From: Candidatus Helarchaeota archaeon
GTDB taxonomy: Archaea; Asgardarchaeota; Lokiarchaeia; Helarchaeales; HEL-GB-A
DNA length: 42,311 nt
Assembly: GCA_013375455.1 (NCBI GenBank)
Contig: JABXJT010000038.1
Coordinates: 1-42,311, forward strand
Direction of reading: 5' to 3'
The position numbers and the translations under genes were made by a program. The notes below the pieces were generated by a model. That model did no database searches. It saw nothing but the letters and a program-made list of their open reading frames with translations, and was not told the origin of the DNA. Positions 26,205-34,952 of this stretch are shown here, piece by piece; the first letter of the stretch is position 1, and each line of letters starts with the position of its first letter.

Positions 26205-26247
26205 CCGTCATACTATTACCTTTAAGAAAGATGTGAGAGTAGTTCTG

Positions 26248-26937
26248 ATGAAACCCTTATTATTAGACATTTTGGCATGTCCAATCTGCAAGTTTTTCCC
26301 TTTAAAACTGCATATTTTAAATTGGGAAACATCTGAAAGTAGGTTTTCGAAAATTTTAGAAGCATTTCATAAAAATGACTTGGAATATTTAAAGAAAGCA
26401 ACAAAAATCAGGAGAGGAAAGGACAGAATAGAAGATGGAGTAATTAAATCTCAGAATGAAGTAGTATCGATAAAGGATGAAATGGTTCGAAAAAAAACAG
26501 ATATTATCAATTATCTTGAAGAAGTTGAAAAGAAATTAGAGAATTTTCAGGTAATGGACGATTATTCTGATGATAAATTTTCATCATGTTTAAATTTAAT
26601 TAAGAACGAGGTTATAAAACGCATTTTAGATGCAAAAGCTAAAACATCAAATAAAAAAATTACAGAAATTCCAATTAATGCTCAAACTCAAATTTTGAAT
26701 GATATTATCTCAGAGATTTATTTACTAAATTGGTTCTTTCAATTCTCAGAAATTGATGAAGGAGTAATTTTTTGCGAAAAATGCAATCGGTGGTACCCCA
26801 TAATTGAAACAATTCCACAAATGCTTCCAGATGATTTACGTGAGAAAGAGGAAATTAATTTTTTGAAAAAGTGGAAATCCAAACTTCCAAATACAATTAC
26901 AGCAAATGGAAAGCCATTTAATCTAAAAACAAAATGA
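26248..26937 (+). CDS. Trm112-like zinc-binding protein with a large insertion
   Basis: About 229 residues. The ends look like a Trm112/UPF0434 zinc module: [18 protein letters not shown] at the N-terminus and [27 protein letters not shown] near the C-terminus, giving the four Cys ligands. Between them lies an insertion of about 150 residues, mostly charged helix, much longer than in archaeal (about 60 aa) or yeast (about 135 aa) Trm112. Trm112 is an activating partner of several methyltransferases for tRNA, rRNA and release factor. Which partner applies is unknown; a methyltransferase at 36 kb is not obviously of the right type. ATG 26248 gives [17 protein letters not shown] 26233 is an alternative. 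Confidence 0.7.
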   Translation: MKPLLLDILACPICKFFPLKLHILNWETSESRFSKILEAFHKNDLEYLKKATKIRRGKDRIEDGVIKSQNEVVSIKDEMVRKKTDIINYLEEVEKKLENFQVMDDYSDDKFSSCLNLIKNEVIKRILDAKAKTSNKKITEIPINAQTQILNDIISEIYLLNWFFQFSEIDEGVIFCEKCNRWYPIIETIPQMLPDDLREKEEINFLKKWKSKLPNTITANGKPFNLKTK

Positions 26938-27027
26938 AGTGCAACGTTAATTTAACGCGAAGTGGAATTCTTCACCTGTGATACATGAATTGGAGATTAT
27001 TAATTAAAAAATTTGGAGAATCTTAAT

Positions 27028-28047
27028 TTGACCAATTCTGAAGAGGAAAAAATTGCGAAATCTGCATTAATAGAGAATTCAGATATAAAAGCTAAAAAAA
27101 TCTTGATAGGAGAAGATGTTGTTTTAAAAAATATCAGAGTAGAAGCCGAAGCTTTTATTGTCGATAAGAATACGAAGATTAATGATTCAATCTTATTATC
27201 TAATGGAAAAATTCAAATAGGTAAATATGTGCAAATAAAAGAAAATAGTGTTTTAAAAGCATTTCGTGGTGTAAAAGTGGGTACTAGAACTGTGATTGAT
27301 AGGGGAGTTATAATAGCAGGAATCCAGAGTGAGAAAAGTTATTTTGAAATTGGAATTTTTTCTAATGTATTACATCATTCATATATTAATCCAGTACGCG
27401 AGGTTATTATTGGAAATAAAGTCGGAATTGGGGGCTATTGCTTAATTTTTACTCATGGTGTATGGCAAAATGCATTCAAAGGTTATCCTTATCAATATGG
27501 GAAAGTTGAAATTAAGGATGAGGCTTGGTTAGCATGGCATGTTTTTGTAGGCCCCGGTGTTACTATCGGAAAAGGAGCTACTATTGCTGGAGGATCAGTC
27601 ATTTGGAAAGATGTTCCTGATCATTGCTTGGCTGCTGGAGATCCCGCAAAAATAGTTCCCAGAAATTGGTTAGCCAAGGGACTCAAAAAAGAATCAAAGC
27701 ATAAACTGTTACTTAAAGTAATGAATGAATTCAAAGATTACTTCCTCGAATTCATTGGGAATAAATCAATACAAATAGAGCAAAAAAATGAATATATTTA
27801 TAAAATTAAAACAAATGTGGGCAATATAATTTATATTTCAGAGAATTTTGAAGAGAATTTGAATCAAATTAAAGAAAGTGACTTTGACCTAATTTCTCTT
27901 AAATTACCTGAAAAAATAAAGTCCAATCATAATTGGATTGAAATAGATACGGAATCAAAAAGTGGAAAGCATAGCGAATTATCCCTAGAGTTTATTGAAT
28001 ACCTTAGACGGTACGGGGTAAAAATTTTGGATATTGAAGATCAATGA
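27028..28047 (+). CDS. hexapeptide-repeat acyltransferase with C-terminal extension
   Basis: About 339 residues. The middle (about residues 90-220) is a left-handed beta-helix with the catalytic-type His in YCLIFTHGVWQ, followed by WHVFVGPGVTIGKGATIAGG and CLAAGDPAKIVPRNW, as in maltose/galactoside O-acetyltransferases and sugar acyltransferases. The C-terminal 110 residues form a small extra domain that I do not recognise. The TTG at 27028 is chosen because GGAG lies nine bases before it; TTG 27013 is also possible. It sits just before a MaoC-like gene and the acyl-activation operon, so it may attach the acyl group those genes make. The donor could be an acyl-CoA or an acyl-ACP. Confidence 0.72.
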   Translation: MTNSEEEKIAKSALIENSDIKAKKILIGEDVVLKNIRVEAEAFIVDKNTKINDSILLSNGKIQIGKYVQIKENSVLKAFRGVKVGTRTVIDRGVIIAGIQSEKSYFEIGIFSNVLHHSYINPVREVIIGNKVGIGGYCLIFTHGVWQNAFKGYPYQYGKVEIKDEAWLAWHVFVGPGVTIGKGATIAGGSVIWKDVPDHCLAAGDPAKIVPRNWLAKGLKKESKHKLLLKVMNEFKDYFLEFIGNKSIQIEQKNEYIYKIKTNVGNIIYISENFEENLNQIKESDFDLISLKLPEKIKSNHNWIEIDTESKSGKHSELSLEFIEYLRRYGVKILDIEDQ

Positions 28048-28081
28048 GAAAGAATTATCTGATTTTAAATTTACTTGAGGG

Positions 28082-28483
28082 ATGAGTTTGGAAGTCGGAA
28101 AGGAAATTAAAATTTCAAAAACGATTACTGAAGCTGATGTTAAAAAATTGGTAGAGATTTCAGGGGATGAAAATCCCATTCATCTTGATGAAGAATTTGC
28201 GAAACGAACCATTTTTAAAAGAAAATTGGCACACGGTTTATTGTCATTAGGAGTTATTTCAGCCGCCCTCACTAAACTATTTGGACCAGGAAATCTTTGG
28301 CTCGACCATAGTTTTACATTCAAGAAACCCATCCATATTGGAGATATGATTACTGCAAAATTAAAAATTCTATCAGTTGATAAGAGAAAAGTTTTTACTG
28401 TGGAAACATTAGTTTATAACCAAAATAATGAATTAGTCCTAGATGGGAAAGCTACATCAAAAGTCTTTCCAGTAAGAAAATGA
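28082..28483 (+). CDS. MaoC-like (R)-enoyl-CoA/ACP hydratase
   Basis: A 133-residue hot-dog-fold hydratase. The catalytic pair is in SGDENPIHLDEEFA (Asp and His in the hydratase 2 motif), followed by AHGLLSLGVISAAL, then FKKPIHIGDMIT. Members add water to trans-2-enoyl-CoA or -ACP to give the (R)-3-hydroxyacyl ester, or dehydrate it in reverse. It is convergent with luxC, 11 bases apart, and 34 bases after the acyltransferase gene. Here it may supply a 3-hydroxyacyl group to the neighbouring ACP-based module. ATG 28082 is used; GAGGG directly before it is too close to be a normal ribosome binding site, so TTG 28088 is a possible start. Confidence 0.88.
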   Translation: MSLEVGKEIKISKTITEADVKKLVEISGDENPIHLDEEFAKRTIFKRKLAHGLLSLGVISAALTKLFGPGNLWLDHSFTFKKPIHIGDMITAKLKILSVDKRKVFTVETLVYNQNNELVLDGKATSKVFPVRK

Positions 28484-28494
28484 AAGAACCTTTG

Positions 28495-29763
28495 TTAAGC
28501 GTATAATGTGGTCCATCTAACTAATCGATTTAATAAATAAATTCCATCCCAAGGGGAATCATAAAAATTCATTTGCCCCGGTAAAACACACCGTGCTACG
28601 CCTTTATATGTTACAGCATCGGTAAATTTCAGTAATTTTTCTTTATCATAAATTGCAGTTCCAATGGTTTGAATTCTGGGAGTTATTAAATCAACACAAT
28701 CCATAACAGATTCTACTTGCTTAAGGAAAATAGTACGTGATTGAACTGGTTCTTCCAATTGCACTTCATTATCCATTAAGATTGTCCAATCGTTTTCTTT
28801 AGGAAAAATTGCATCTTTTTGGGGATTAAGTGCATATTTTGCTCTTATATTAATGATTTTTGTTGCAATATATTGATCAACCAAAATTTTTGGAAATTTT
28901 TTTACAGCTAACTTAAATTCTTCTTCAAACTTTTTCCCAATTGTCTTTAAATCGAACGGTCCTTTTTCAAAGAAGATTACTTGAGGCGATGAACAAGCGC
29001 TTTGATCAAAGATAATTATATCATTTACGAATTGTCGAATTAATCGAGGGAAATCCTCAGATTCTTGAACTTTCTTATCCATAACTCCAAAAGAGTATTT
29101 AGGACCGAATATAATATCGTCGCAATGAGTCATTTTCGTAGTTTTAGAAATTGCGTCTATTGCTACTTGCCCACCCCACATAACACGCACATCAGCCGCG
29201 AGAGAGAACTTCAAGTTTGACTCATCATCTGTTATTGGAATATGAACAACTGCGACGGTTTTTAATATATCTGAGCCCTTTATGCCGTTATATTCTGTTT
29301 TTTCGAGGATTTTCAGTAATTCCAGAAACATGAATTGACTTTCGGGAGGAACTTTGACGATATTAGAATTTCCAACCAACATTGATTGAATTAATGAAAA
29401 TAGTCCTAAAGTAGGTACATTTCCAGCAATATAATGACAAACCACGCCTCTTGGCTGGGCCTTTAGCTTTTTGCGTCCTTCTCCAATAAATTCTTTTAAA
29501 ACTTCAAATGATCCTAAATTCTTGATAATAATTTTTTCTAGATTTCCTTTTCTAAGCCAATTGGATAGAAATGGGACACCTTCTAACTTATTAATATCTT
29601 GATCACGAAGTAAATTTCTACCAAATTGATTAAATAATTCAAGAAGCTTTTCAATTGTAATCTCTCTGAATATTAAACGATTCTTTTCTATTTCAGAGCG
29701 TATTTCTTTAAAATCAGATACTATTTTTTCATTTAATTTATAAGTTATATTCTGATAATACAA
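28495..29763 (-). CDS. luxC-like: acyl-CoA/acyl-protein reductase, LuxC family
   Basis: A 422-residue enzyme of the LuxC family (aldehyde dehydrogenase fold). It would reduce a thioester-bound acyl group to an aldehyde with NADPH. Visible landmarks are GVVCHYIAGNVPTLGLFSL, ADVRVMWGGQVAID, the active Cys in FDQSACSSPQ, RAKYALNPQKDAIF, and RIQTIGTAIYD near the C-terminus. In bioluminescent bacteria LuxC pairs with LuxE. Here LuxE is the gene upstream, ending 14 bases away. No luciferase or ketosynthase is in the window. Translation seems to begin at TTG 29763; an SD-like GGAGGGG lies farther upstream than usual. It is the last gene of the ACP-ligase-ADH-LuxE-LuxC operon. Confidence 0.88.
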   Translation of the reverse strand: MYYQNITYKLNEKIVSDFKEIRSEIEKNRLIFREITIEKLLELFNQFGRNLLRDQDINKLEGVPFLSNWLRKGNLEKIIIKNLGSFEVLKEFIGEGRKKLKAQPRGVVCHYIAGNVPTLGLFSLIQSMLVGNSNIVKVPPESQFMFLELLKILEKTEYNGIKGSDILKTVAVVHIPITDDESNLKFSLAADVRVMWGGQVAIDAISKTTKMTHCDDIIFGPKYSFGVMDKKVQESEDFPRLIRQFVNDIIIFDQSACSSPQVIFFEKGPFDLKTIGKKFEEEFKLAVKKFPKILVDQYIATKIINIRAKYALNPQKDAIFPKENDWTILMDNEVQLEEPVQSRTIFLKQVESVMDCVDLITPRIQTIGTAIYDKEKLLKFTDAVTYKGVARCVLPGQMNFYDSPWDGIYLLNRLVRWTTLYA

Positions 29764-29777
29764 AATATGTATGGCTA

Positions 29778-30878
29778 TTATTCGCCCCTCCTTTCAGCAA
29801 ATGTATCTCCACATCCCCGTAATTCAACTCTTTCAACTCTTGATTTAAATGTAAAGTACTTACCTTTTCTACCACACGGGCAATCATCAATTCCAATGAT
29901 TTCACCGACATCTTCAGTCAATAATGCTTGTCCTGGGTAACTTGACGGTAAAACACTCATTATCTCAATTAATCCAGGTTCTTTTGGACCATTTTCCTCC
30001 ATTGTGTAAAAGTTTCTGATTATTAATTCAGAAAAATCGGGAATATGTTTCCATCCTTCTTCGCAATCAACAAAAACAACTCCAACCTGCTCTATCATTC
30101 CATAATAGTCGATCACATTCGTTGCACTAGTGTTAAACAGATTTGAAATCTCATTATTGAAGGTTTTTTTATCTACTTTCTGCTGAATTAACTTTTTCCA
30201 ACCACCACTATGTAAAATTTTCACCTTTGGAAAGTTCAACTGTATGTTTTTTTCCTTTAATATTTTATAAAAGCGGCTCCAAATTATAAATGTAAAACCA
30301 TAAACTAAGATTTCTTGACCTTCAAATTTCTCACAAAACTCTTTAAGTCTGTCGAAATTTACTTCTAAATCTCCATTTTTAACATCCAATATAGATGTTC
30401 GTTTACTTGAAAAGTTAGCGATTGCACGAATTGCAGCACCTCTTGCTGTCATTGTGCTGGCGCCTGGTTTATTGACCTCTTCTGTATCGATGATCAATAG
30501 CGGGCGTCTATGTTTTCCAATAAAATTTTTTATTGTAGAAATAAATGAATTTGTTTGGCGAAAGGCTGTCTTCTTATCAATGTAAATTTTACTAGGAATT
30601 CCTGTTGTTGTGGAGCTAGAATGCAAAACTCTTAATATATCTTCCGTTTTACATATTGTAAGATCAAATTTTTTAAACATGCTTACTGGAATTGGAGGAA
30701 TCTCGGCTAATGATTTTAAAGCCTCAATTTCTATACCATACCTGTGGTAAAATAACTTTAAATTCTCTAAATTTTCGATTTGATTCAATACTTGCCTTTT
30801 GAAAATAGGAAGAAGTTTGTTCTCTTTTTTAATTTGTGTTACTTTAAATTGTTCGGCTTTTACAATCTCATTAATCAT
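29778..30878 (-). CDS. luxE-like: acyl-protein synthetase, LuxE family
   Basis: About 366 residues of the LuxE branch of adenylate-forming enzymes. It activates a carboxylic acid with ATP and passes it to a Cys, then to LuxC. Landmarks are PVSMFKKFDL, the phosphate-binding loop LHSSSTTTGIPS, YGFTFIIWSRFYK, ILHSGGWKK, YYGMIEQVG, and the C-terminal VELRGCGDTF with the likely acyl-accepting Cys. The ATG at 30878 overlaps the stop of the alcohol dehydrogenase gene (ATGA), which supports translational coupling; a TTG at 30893 would give five more residues. The carrier protein and AMP ligase are upstream in the same operon. Confidence 0.88.
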   Translation of the reverse strand: MINEIVKAEQFKVTQIKKENKLLPIFKRQVLNQIENLENLKLFYHRYGIEIEALKSLAEIPPIPVSMFKKFDLTICKTEDILRVLHSSSTTTGIPSKIYIDKKTAFRQTNSFISTIKNFIGKHRRPLLIIDTEEVNKPGASTMTARGAAIRAIANFSSKRTSILDVKNGDLEVNFDRLKEFCEKFEGQEILVYGFTFIIWSRFYKILKEKNIQLNFPKVKILHSGGWKKLIQQKVDKKTFNNEISNLFNTSATNVIDYYGMIEQVGVVFVDCEEGWKHIPDFSELIIRNFYTMEENGPKEPGLIEIMSVLPSSYPGQALLTEDVGEIIGIDDCPCGRKGKYFTFKSRVERVELRGCGDTFAERRGE

Positions 30879-31954
30879 TTGGTCTTGATCCAATTGACCA
30901 GCTCCAGCATGGAATCCAGTTTCATTCTCACGGAGTTAGTTTTGACAGATGGATCTTGCAGAGCTACATTAGCCCACCATTCGGAATCTAAACTCTCGAA
31001 GATTCCAGATTCCACGTAAGAATCATATCCTATTACATCATAATTTGTTAAGAAAATATCATAATCTTCTGACTTTGATTTTTCTTCATGCCAGGTGATG
31101 CAAGGTTTTAAGAGATTCAAAATAAATTGACTATGAATTAAATTGATTTTTGATTCTGCAGAATGAGCCAACGCATGACAAGCCCCAACAAATGAATTAC
31201 CTGCGACGATTCCACCAAGATATCCTGCTATTGAAATCTTTTCCAAACTTTTTTTATCGGTTTTATTAGCTTTATAGCCCTTTACTCCTTCTTTTAAAAG
31301 ATTGATGCAATCTATTGCCAGATTTTTGGTTATGGGATTACTTAATTTCGAAAAATATCCTTCATATCCATGGGCAAATATATCTGCTGTTAGTTGAATT
31401 AAGAGATTTTCAGCAATGTTCAAAAGAAATGCATGATCTAAAATGGCCATATCAGGCAGAAATGATTTATTAACATAAGGTATTTTCAGCTTTTCATCAT
31501 TTTTTACAACTGCAACGTATGTTGTTTCTGATCCCGTTGCGGGTGTTGTTGGGACTGCGACCATTTTGATTTTAATGTTATCATTGTAATAAGCACCTTG
31601 TAAATCAGCAAAATTTTTGTCTAAATTTTCTAAAAAATATTTAACCACTTTAGCTGCATCGATGACTTTACCTCCCCCTACTCCAATAACAACATCGGGA
31701 TTATAATCTTTATATTTATCTTTAATACTTAGAATTACTTGTTCTGTGCAAGCGGGAATTATTTCTTCGACGTATTCCTTCCCTTCCAAATGTCTTTCTA
31801 CCTTTTGATATTCTTCAGAATCTTTAATTGTCTTTGAAACAAGGATTAAAAATTTATTAGCGTCAATATTTTTTATAACCGAGAGGGTCCCTTTTCCAAA
31901 ATAAGTTTCCCTTGTGAAAAAAACGTGTGGTGTCAATACATTCTTTTTAATCAT
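30875..31954 (-). CDS. iron-containing alcohol dehydrogenase
   Basis: A 359-residue group III (iron-type) dehydrogenase. The nucleotide-binding loop is GVGGGKVIDAAKVV, followed by TTPATGSE. The metal ligands are all visible: D-x3-H in TADIFAHGYEG, then H-x3-H in GACHALAHSAE and a third His ten residues on (LIHSQ). It would reduce an aldehyde to an alcohol, or the reverse, with NAD(P)H. ATG 31954 is supported by GGAGGT seven bases upstream. It lies between the AMP ligase (15 bases upstream) and luxE (overlapping), so an aldehyde formed by LuxC is a natural substrate. Confidence 0.9.
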   Translation of the reverse strand: MIKKNVLTPHVFFTRETYFGKGTLSVIKNIDANKFLILVSKTIKDSEEYQKVERHLEGKEYVEEIIPACTEQVILSIKDKYKDYNPDVVIGVGGGKVIDAAKVVKYFLENLDKNFADLQGAYYNDNIKIKMVAVPTTPATGSETTYVAVVKNDEKLKIPYVNKSFLPDMAILDHAFLLNIAENLLIQLTADIFAHGYEGYFSKLSNPITKNLAIDCINLLKEGVKGYKANKTDKKSLEKISIAGYLGGIVAGNSFVGACHALAHSAESKINLIHSQFILNLLKPCITWHEEKSKSEDYDIFLTNYDVIGYDSYVESGIFESLDSEWWANVALQDPSVKTNSVRMKLDSMLELVNWIKTK

Positions 31955-31969
31955 TCAATTTACCTCCGT

Positions 31970-33472
31970 TTAATTTGAGCCATGTCTCTTTTTTAAATCT
32001 TCATATGCCACTTTATTTGAACTACTTTTAGGTAGAGAAGTTAAAAATTCAACATATTTTGGCACTTTGTGTGCTGGAAAATTTGTTTTACAATGAGCTA
32101 TAATGAAATTTTCATCGATTTTACGGTCACTTTTTCGAATTGATACAAATAACTTAATAGCCTCTCCTAATATATTATCGGGGATACCTATTACTGCCGC
32201 CTCGACGACTTCTGGAATTTCAAAGATCTTATCCTCCACTTCTTTCGTGCTAACGCGATATCCACCACTTTTTATAATATGTTTTTCTCTATCTACTATG
32301 TAAATGAATCCATCCTCATCAACAGTTCCTAAATCTTCAGTATGAAGTTTTCCATCTCTCAGAACTTTAGCAGTTCCTTCGGGATCATCCCAATATCCCA
32401 GCATTATATTGCCTCCTTCGGCCACTAATTCTCCAACTTTTCCAGGCTTTACAGGTTTTCCCTCTTTATTCAATACTGAAATTTTTGTTTTAGGGATTCC
32501 TTTTCCAATAGATCCCAATTTTGTTCTCAATAAACGTGGTGGAAGGTAAGATAAACGAGCAGTTGCCTCGGTTTGACCATACATTATAAAAATTTGTTTT
32601 TCAGGTAGGACATTCATTAATTCTTCAATAAATCGATTAGCAAGCTTTCCTCCGGCTTGTGTTACGAAGCGTAATGTGGGAAATTTCATTTTGGGAAATT
32701 TGGATCTCCTTAATAAAATTTGAAAGTGGCTAGGGACCCCGGCAAATCCCGTACATTCCTTTTCATTAATTTCATCTAATACTAAACCTGGAAACATAAA
32801 TCTATTATTTATAACTATTTGTCCTCCAACCTTTACAATTGTGTGAAGCCATGACGTTCCATAACAATAAAAGAATGGGAGAACTTGCATGAATCTATCT
32901 TTTTTGGTTAACCCGATATATTCAATGATTGAATCCGCGTTATAATTTATGTTATAATGACTCAGCATTACACCTTTTGGTTTTCCAGTAGAACCAGAGG
33001 TGAATAACATGACTGCTAAATCTTCTTTTTCATTAACATCTGCAAAAACTTCTATTTTTCTTGGAAGTTCATTAATATTTAAAAAATCTTCATGTTCTTC
33101 ATTGGTAAAGTAGAATTCCATTGGAAATTTCTTTTCTAGAAATTTTTTTGCATATTTTTTTTGGATGAATAATGTTCTGACTTTACAACTTTCCAAAATA
33201 TATTGAAGTTCTTTATCATCAATTCGGGGGAATAAGGGTACTGCTACGCATCCATTAGCGATTATTGCAAAATAAGCAATAACAAAAAAGAATGAATTAT
33301 CTGCAATAATTACAACCTTTTCATTTTTCTTTATACCTAATTTATTTAACTTAACTTTGGTTGAACAGATTCTCGAGAATAATTCTTCATATGTGATAGT
33401 TTGATCTTTGTGAAAAACTGCAATTTTTTTTAAATCTTTGGATTTTTCAAATAGTTTATCGGTGAGATTCAT
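31970..33472 (-). CDS. AMP-dependent acyl-CoA/acyl-ACP synthetase
   Basis: A 500-residue adenylate-forming ligase. Motifs in order: LFTSGSTGKPKGVMLSH (P-loop), YGQTEATARLSYLPP (A5), LHTEDLGTVDEDGFIYIVDR (A7-A8 region), KSGGYRVSTKEVED, and a C-terminal KSSSNKVAYEDL with the likely catalytic Lys. It activates a carboxylic acid as acyl-AMP. The ACP gene is just upstream, and the two overlap by four bases (stop of ACP within the ligase start), which makes loading onto the ACP a likely role; CoA is the other possibility. Chain length is not clear. It is followed by the iron-type alcohol dehydrogenase. Confidence 0.87.
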   Translation of the reverse strand: MNLTDKLFEKSKDLKKIAVFHKDQTITYEELFSRICSTKVKLNKLGIKKNEKVVIIADNSFFFVIAYFAIIANGCVAVPLFPRIDDKELQYILESCKVRTLFIQKKYAKKFLEKKFPMEFYFTNEEHEDFLNINELPRKIEVFADVNEKEDLAVMLFTSGSTGKPKGVMLSHYNINYNADSIIEYIGLTKKDRFMQVLPFFYCYGTSWLHTIVKVGGQIVINNRFMFPGLVLDEINEKECTGFAGVPSHFQILLRRSKFPKMKFPTLRFVTQAGGKLANRFIEELMNVLPEKQIFIMYGQTEATARLSYLPPRLLRTKLGSIGKGIPKTKISVLNKEGKPVKPGKVGELVAEGGNIMLGYWDDPEGTAKVLRDGKLHTEDLGTVDEDGFIYIVDREKHIIKSGGYRVSTKEVEDKIFEIPEVVEAAVIGIPDNILGEAIKLFVSIRKSDRKIDENFIIAHCKTNFPAHKVPKYVEFLTSLPKSSSNKVAYEDLKKRHGSN

Positions 33473-33708
33473 AAATCCACGCCATATCTTCTTAATACTT
33501 CTTTCATCAGACCAAGTGTTTGCATTTCGGTTATATCTTCAACGTCTAGGCTTATATTGAATGATTCTTCAAATTTTGCACATAAATCCATATGAACAAT
33601 GGAATCCCAATTTTCTAAATCATCAGGTGTAACGTCATCTCTGATTTCTTCACGTTTAATCTCAAATGCTTCCATCAATAAAGTTTCAAATGTTTCTAAT
33701 TGACTCAT
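33469..33708 (-). CDS. acp: acyl carrier protein
   Basis: A 79-residue acidic helical protein with the 4'-phosphopantetheine attachment site in ENWDSIVHMDL (Ser of the DSx motif), followed by LDVEDITEMQTL. ATG 33708 gives a normal ACP length; TTG 33750 would add 14 residues. It is the first gene of the operon. Archaea usually lack a carrier-protein fatty acid system, so an ACP in this setting is unusual. The modification enzyme is supplied by the divergent gene on the other side of a 175-base gap. Confidence 0.88.
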   Translation of the reverse strand: MSQLETFETLLMEAFEIKREEIRDDVTPDDLENWDSIVHMDLCAKFEESFNISLDVEDITEMQTLGLMKEVLRRYGVDL

Positions 33709-33883
33709 TTTTCTATTTCCAGCAAAAATCAAATAAGATATTTGGTACAAATATAATATTTACTTTTTTAATGTAAAATTAAAATTAACATTTAAAAAGA
33801 TTGATTTAATTAATTGAGAAGTAATAATTCCTCCAGCTAATTGAAAAGTAATTTATTTTTATTTAAGTAAAATAAATGCACTG

Positions 33884-34732
33884 ATGGTTATGGAAAATTT
33901 TAGAGATGCTTCGAAAATTATGCCTGATAATAAATATAATTTTTTACAAAATCTTGCTGCATGTTTGTTTTATCCTTTGATTGAAAAAAGGAATAAATCA
34001 TTTAATCAATTTCCTTTCATAAAACCACTTTCAATTCATCTAATTCAGAGTACTTACATTAAAAATTATATTGAAGGAAAATGTCTTTTTGATAATCTAA
34101 TTAACTATTTTTTTAATCAAGAAGAATTAATATTATATTCAAACTTTACAAAAAATGGATCCATTAGAAAAAGATTAATTGGACAAATTATCGGAAAAAT
34201 TGCAGTTTTAAATGTACTAGCATCTTGTAAAATTAAAGATATACTACCATCTCAAATAATCCTGAAAAAAAATCATTTAGGAATGCCAATTATTGAATTA
34301 AATAATGTTCCTATTGATTTTGATATTCATGTTTCAATTTCCCATAAGGATGATTTGAATATAGCCGCAGCCGGATTAAATAGGATTGGAATTGATATTG
34401 AACGGAAGAGACATTTTGGTCCAATTTTTATCAAACGAATTTTTACTGAAAAGGAAATTGAACGTTCAATACAAATTTTTAACCATATTGATTCGAATAA
34501 AAATGGAATTGATAAAGATTTAGCCTATACTTGCTTGTTTAGTATTAAAGAATCAGTTGCAAAAGCTTTAGGATATGGTTTAAGAATAGATTTTCGTGAA
34601 ATTAATATAATACCAAGTGATTCTGACATTAAAGTTGAATTAAAAAGGTTTAAAGATCAAGATTTTTGTTTTAATCCCTTGATTTATTTAAAAAATAATT
34701 ATATTTTCACATTAATTGAATATGTGGGATAA
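33884..34732 (+). CDS. 4'-phosphopantetheinyl transferase
   Basis: A 282-residue enzyme of the Sfp/AcpS superfamily, which moves phosphopantetheine from CoA to a carrier-protein serine. The signatures are VSISHKDDLNIAAAGL, IGIDIERKRHFG, FTEKEIERSIQIF, and CLFSIKESVAKALGYGL, with the metal ligands in GIDIE and KES. An N-terminal region of about 85 residues precedes a KRLIGQIIGKIAVLNV segment. ATG 33884 and ATG 33890 are both possible. It is divergent from the ACP gene, so it very likely activates that ACP. The region between them is AT-rich and would hold both promoters. Confidence 0.9.
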   Translation: MVMENFRDASKIMPDNKYNFLQNLAACLFYPLIEKRNKSFNQFPFIKPLSIHLIQSTYIKNYIEGKCLFDNLINYFFNQEELILYSNFTKNGSIRKRLIGQIIGKIAVLNVLASCKIKDILPSQIILKKNHLGMPIIELNNVPIDFDIHVSISHKDDLNIAAAGLNRIGIDIERKRHFGPIFIKRIFTEKEIERSIQIFNHIDSNKNGIDKDLAYTCLFSIKESVAKALGYGLRIDFREINIIPSDSDIKVELKRFKDQDFCFNPLIYLKNNYIFTLIEYVG

Positions 34733-34890
34733 ACACTTTAATTGAGAGGATAAAAGCATTTTTCCATAACGAACGAGCGTGTAAATTTTTTTACAAAAAA
34801 GTAGGGATCAAAACTTTTACAGAGATTTATTGAAAATGGGAACTTCCTCAATCTTAAAATGAAAAATTAGTAGCCCGGCTCGGGGTCGAA

Positions 34891-34921
34891 TTCCTCAATT
34901 ATTATTCGTGAATAATAATTA
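34891..34921 (-). other. tRNA-Gln intron 2 (non-canonical, position 53/54, T arm)
   Basis: A 31-base intron between the T stem and the T loop. The motif is complete: outer helix CGA/TCG, bulges GG|T and AA|T, central helix CCTC/GAGG, and an internal stem-loop of 10-11 pairs (AATTATTATTC and its complement). Removing it joins CTCGG to TTCGACC and restores a standard T arm. Confidence 0.88.
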
Positions 34922-34936
34922 CCGAGGTCGCGGGGT

Positions 34937-34952
34937 CTCTTCGATAATATCT
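34937..34952 (-). other. tRNA-Gln intron 1 (canonical position 37/38)
   Basis: A 16-base intron. The bulge-helix-bulge fold is visible: outer helix TGGGG/CCCCG, bulges GG|A and AG|A, the four-pair central helix CTTT/GAAG (with one G-U pair), and a small GAT/ATC hairpin inside the intron. Cleavage after the second base of each bulge gives the right anticodon loop. Confidence 0.88.

Noticed and set aside
28495..30878. A light-producing lux operon
   Set aside because: Only LuxC and LuxE relatives are present; no LuxA/LuxB-like flavin monooxygenase is in the window, so bioluminescence is not supported.
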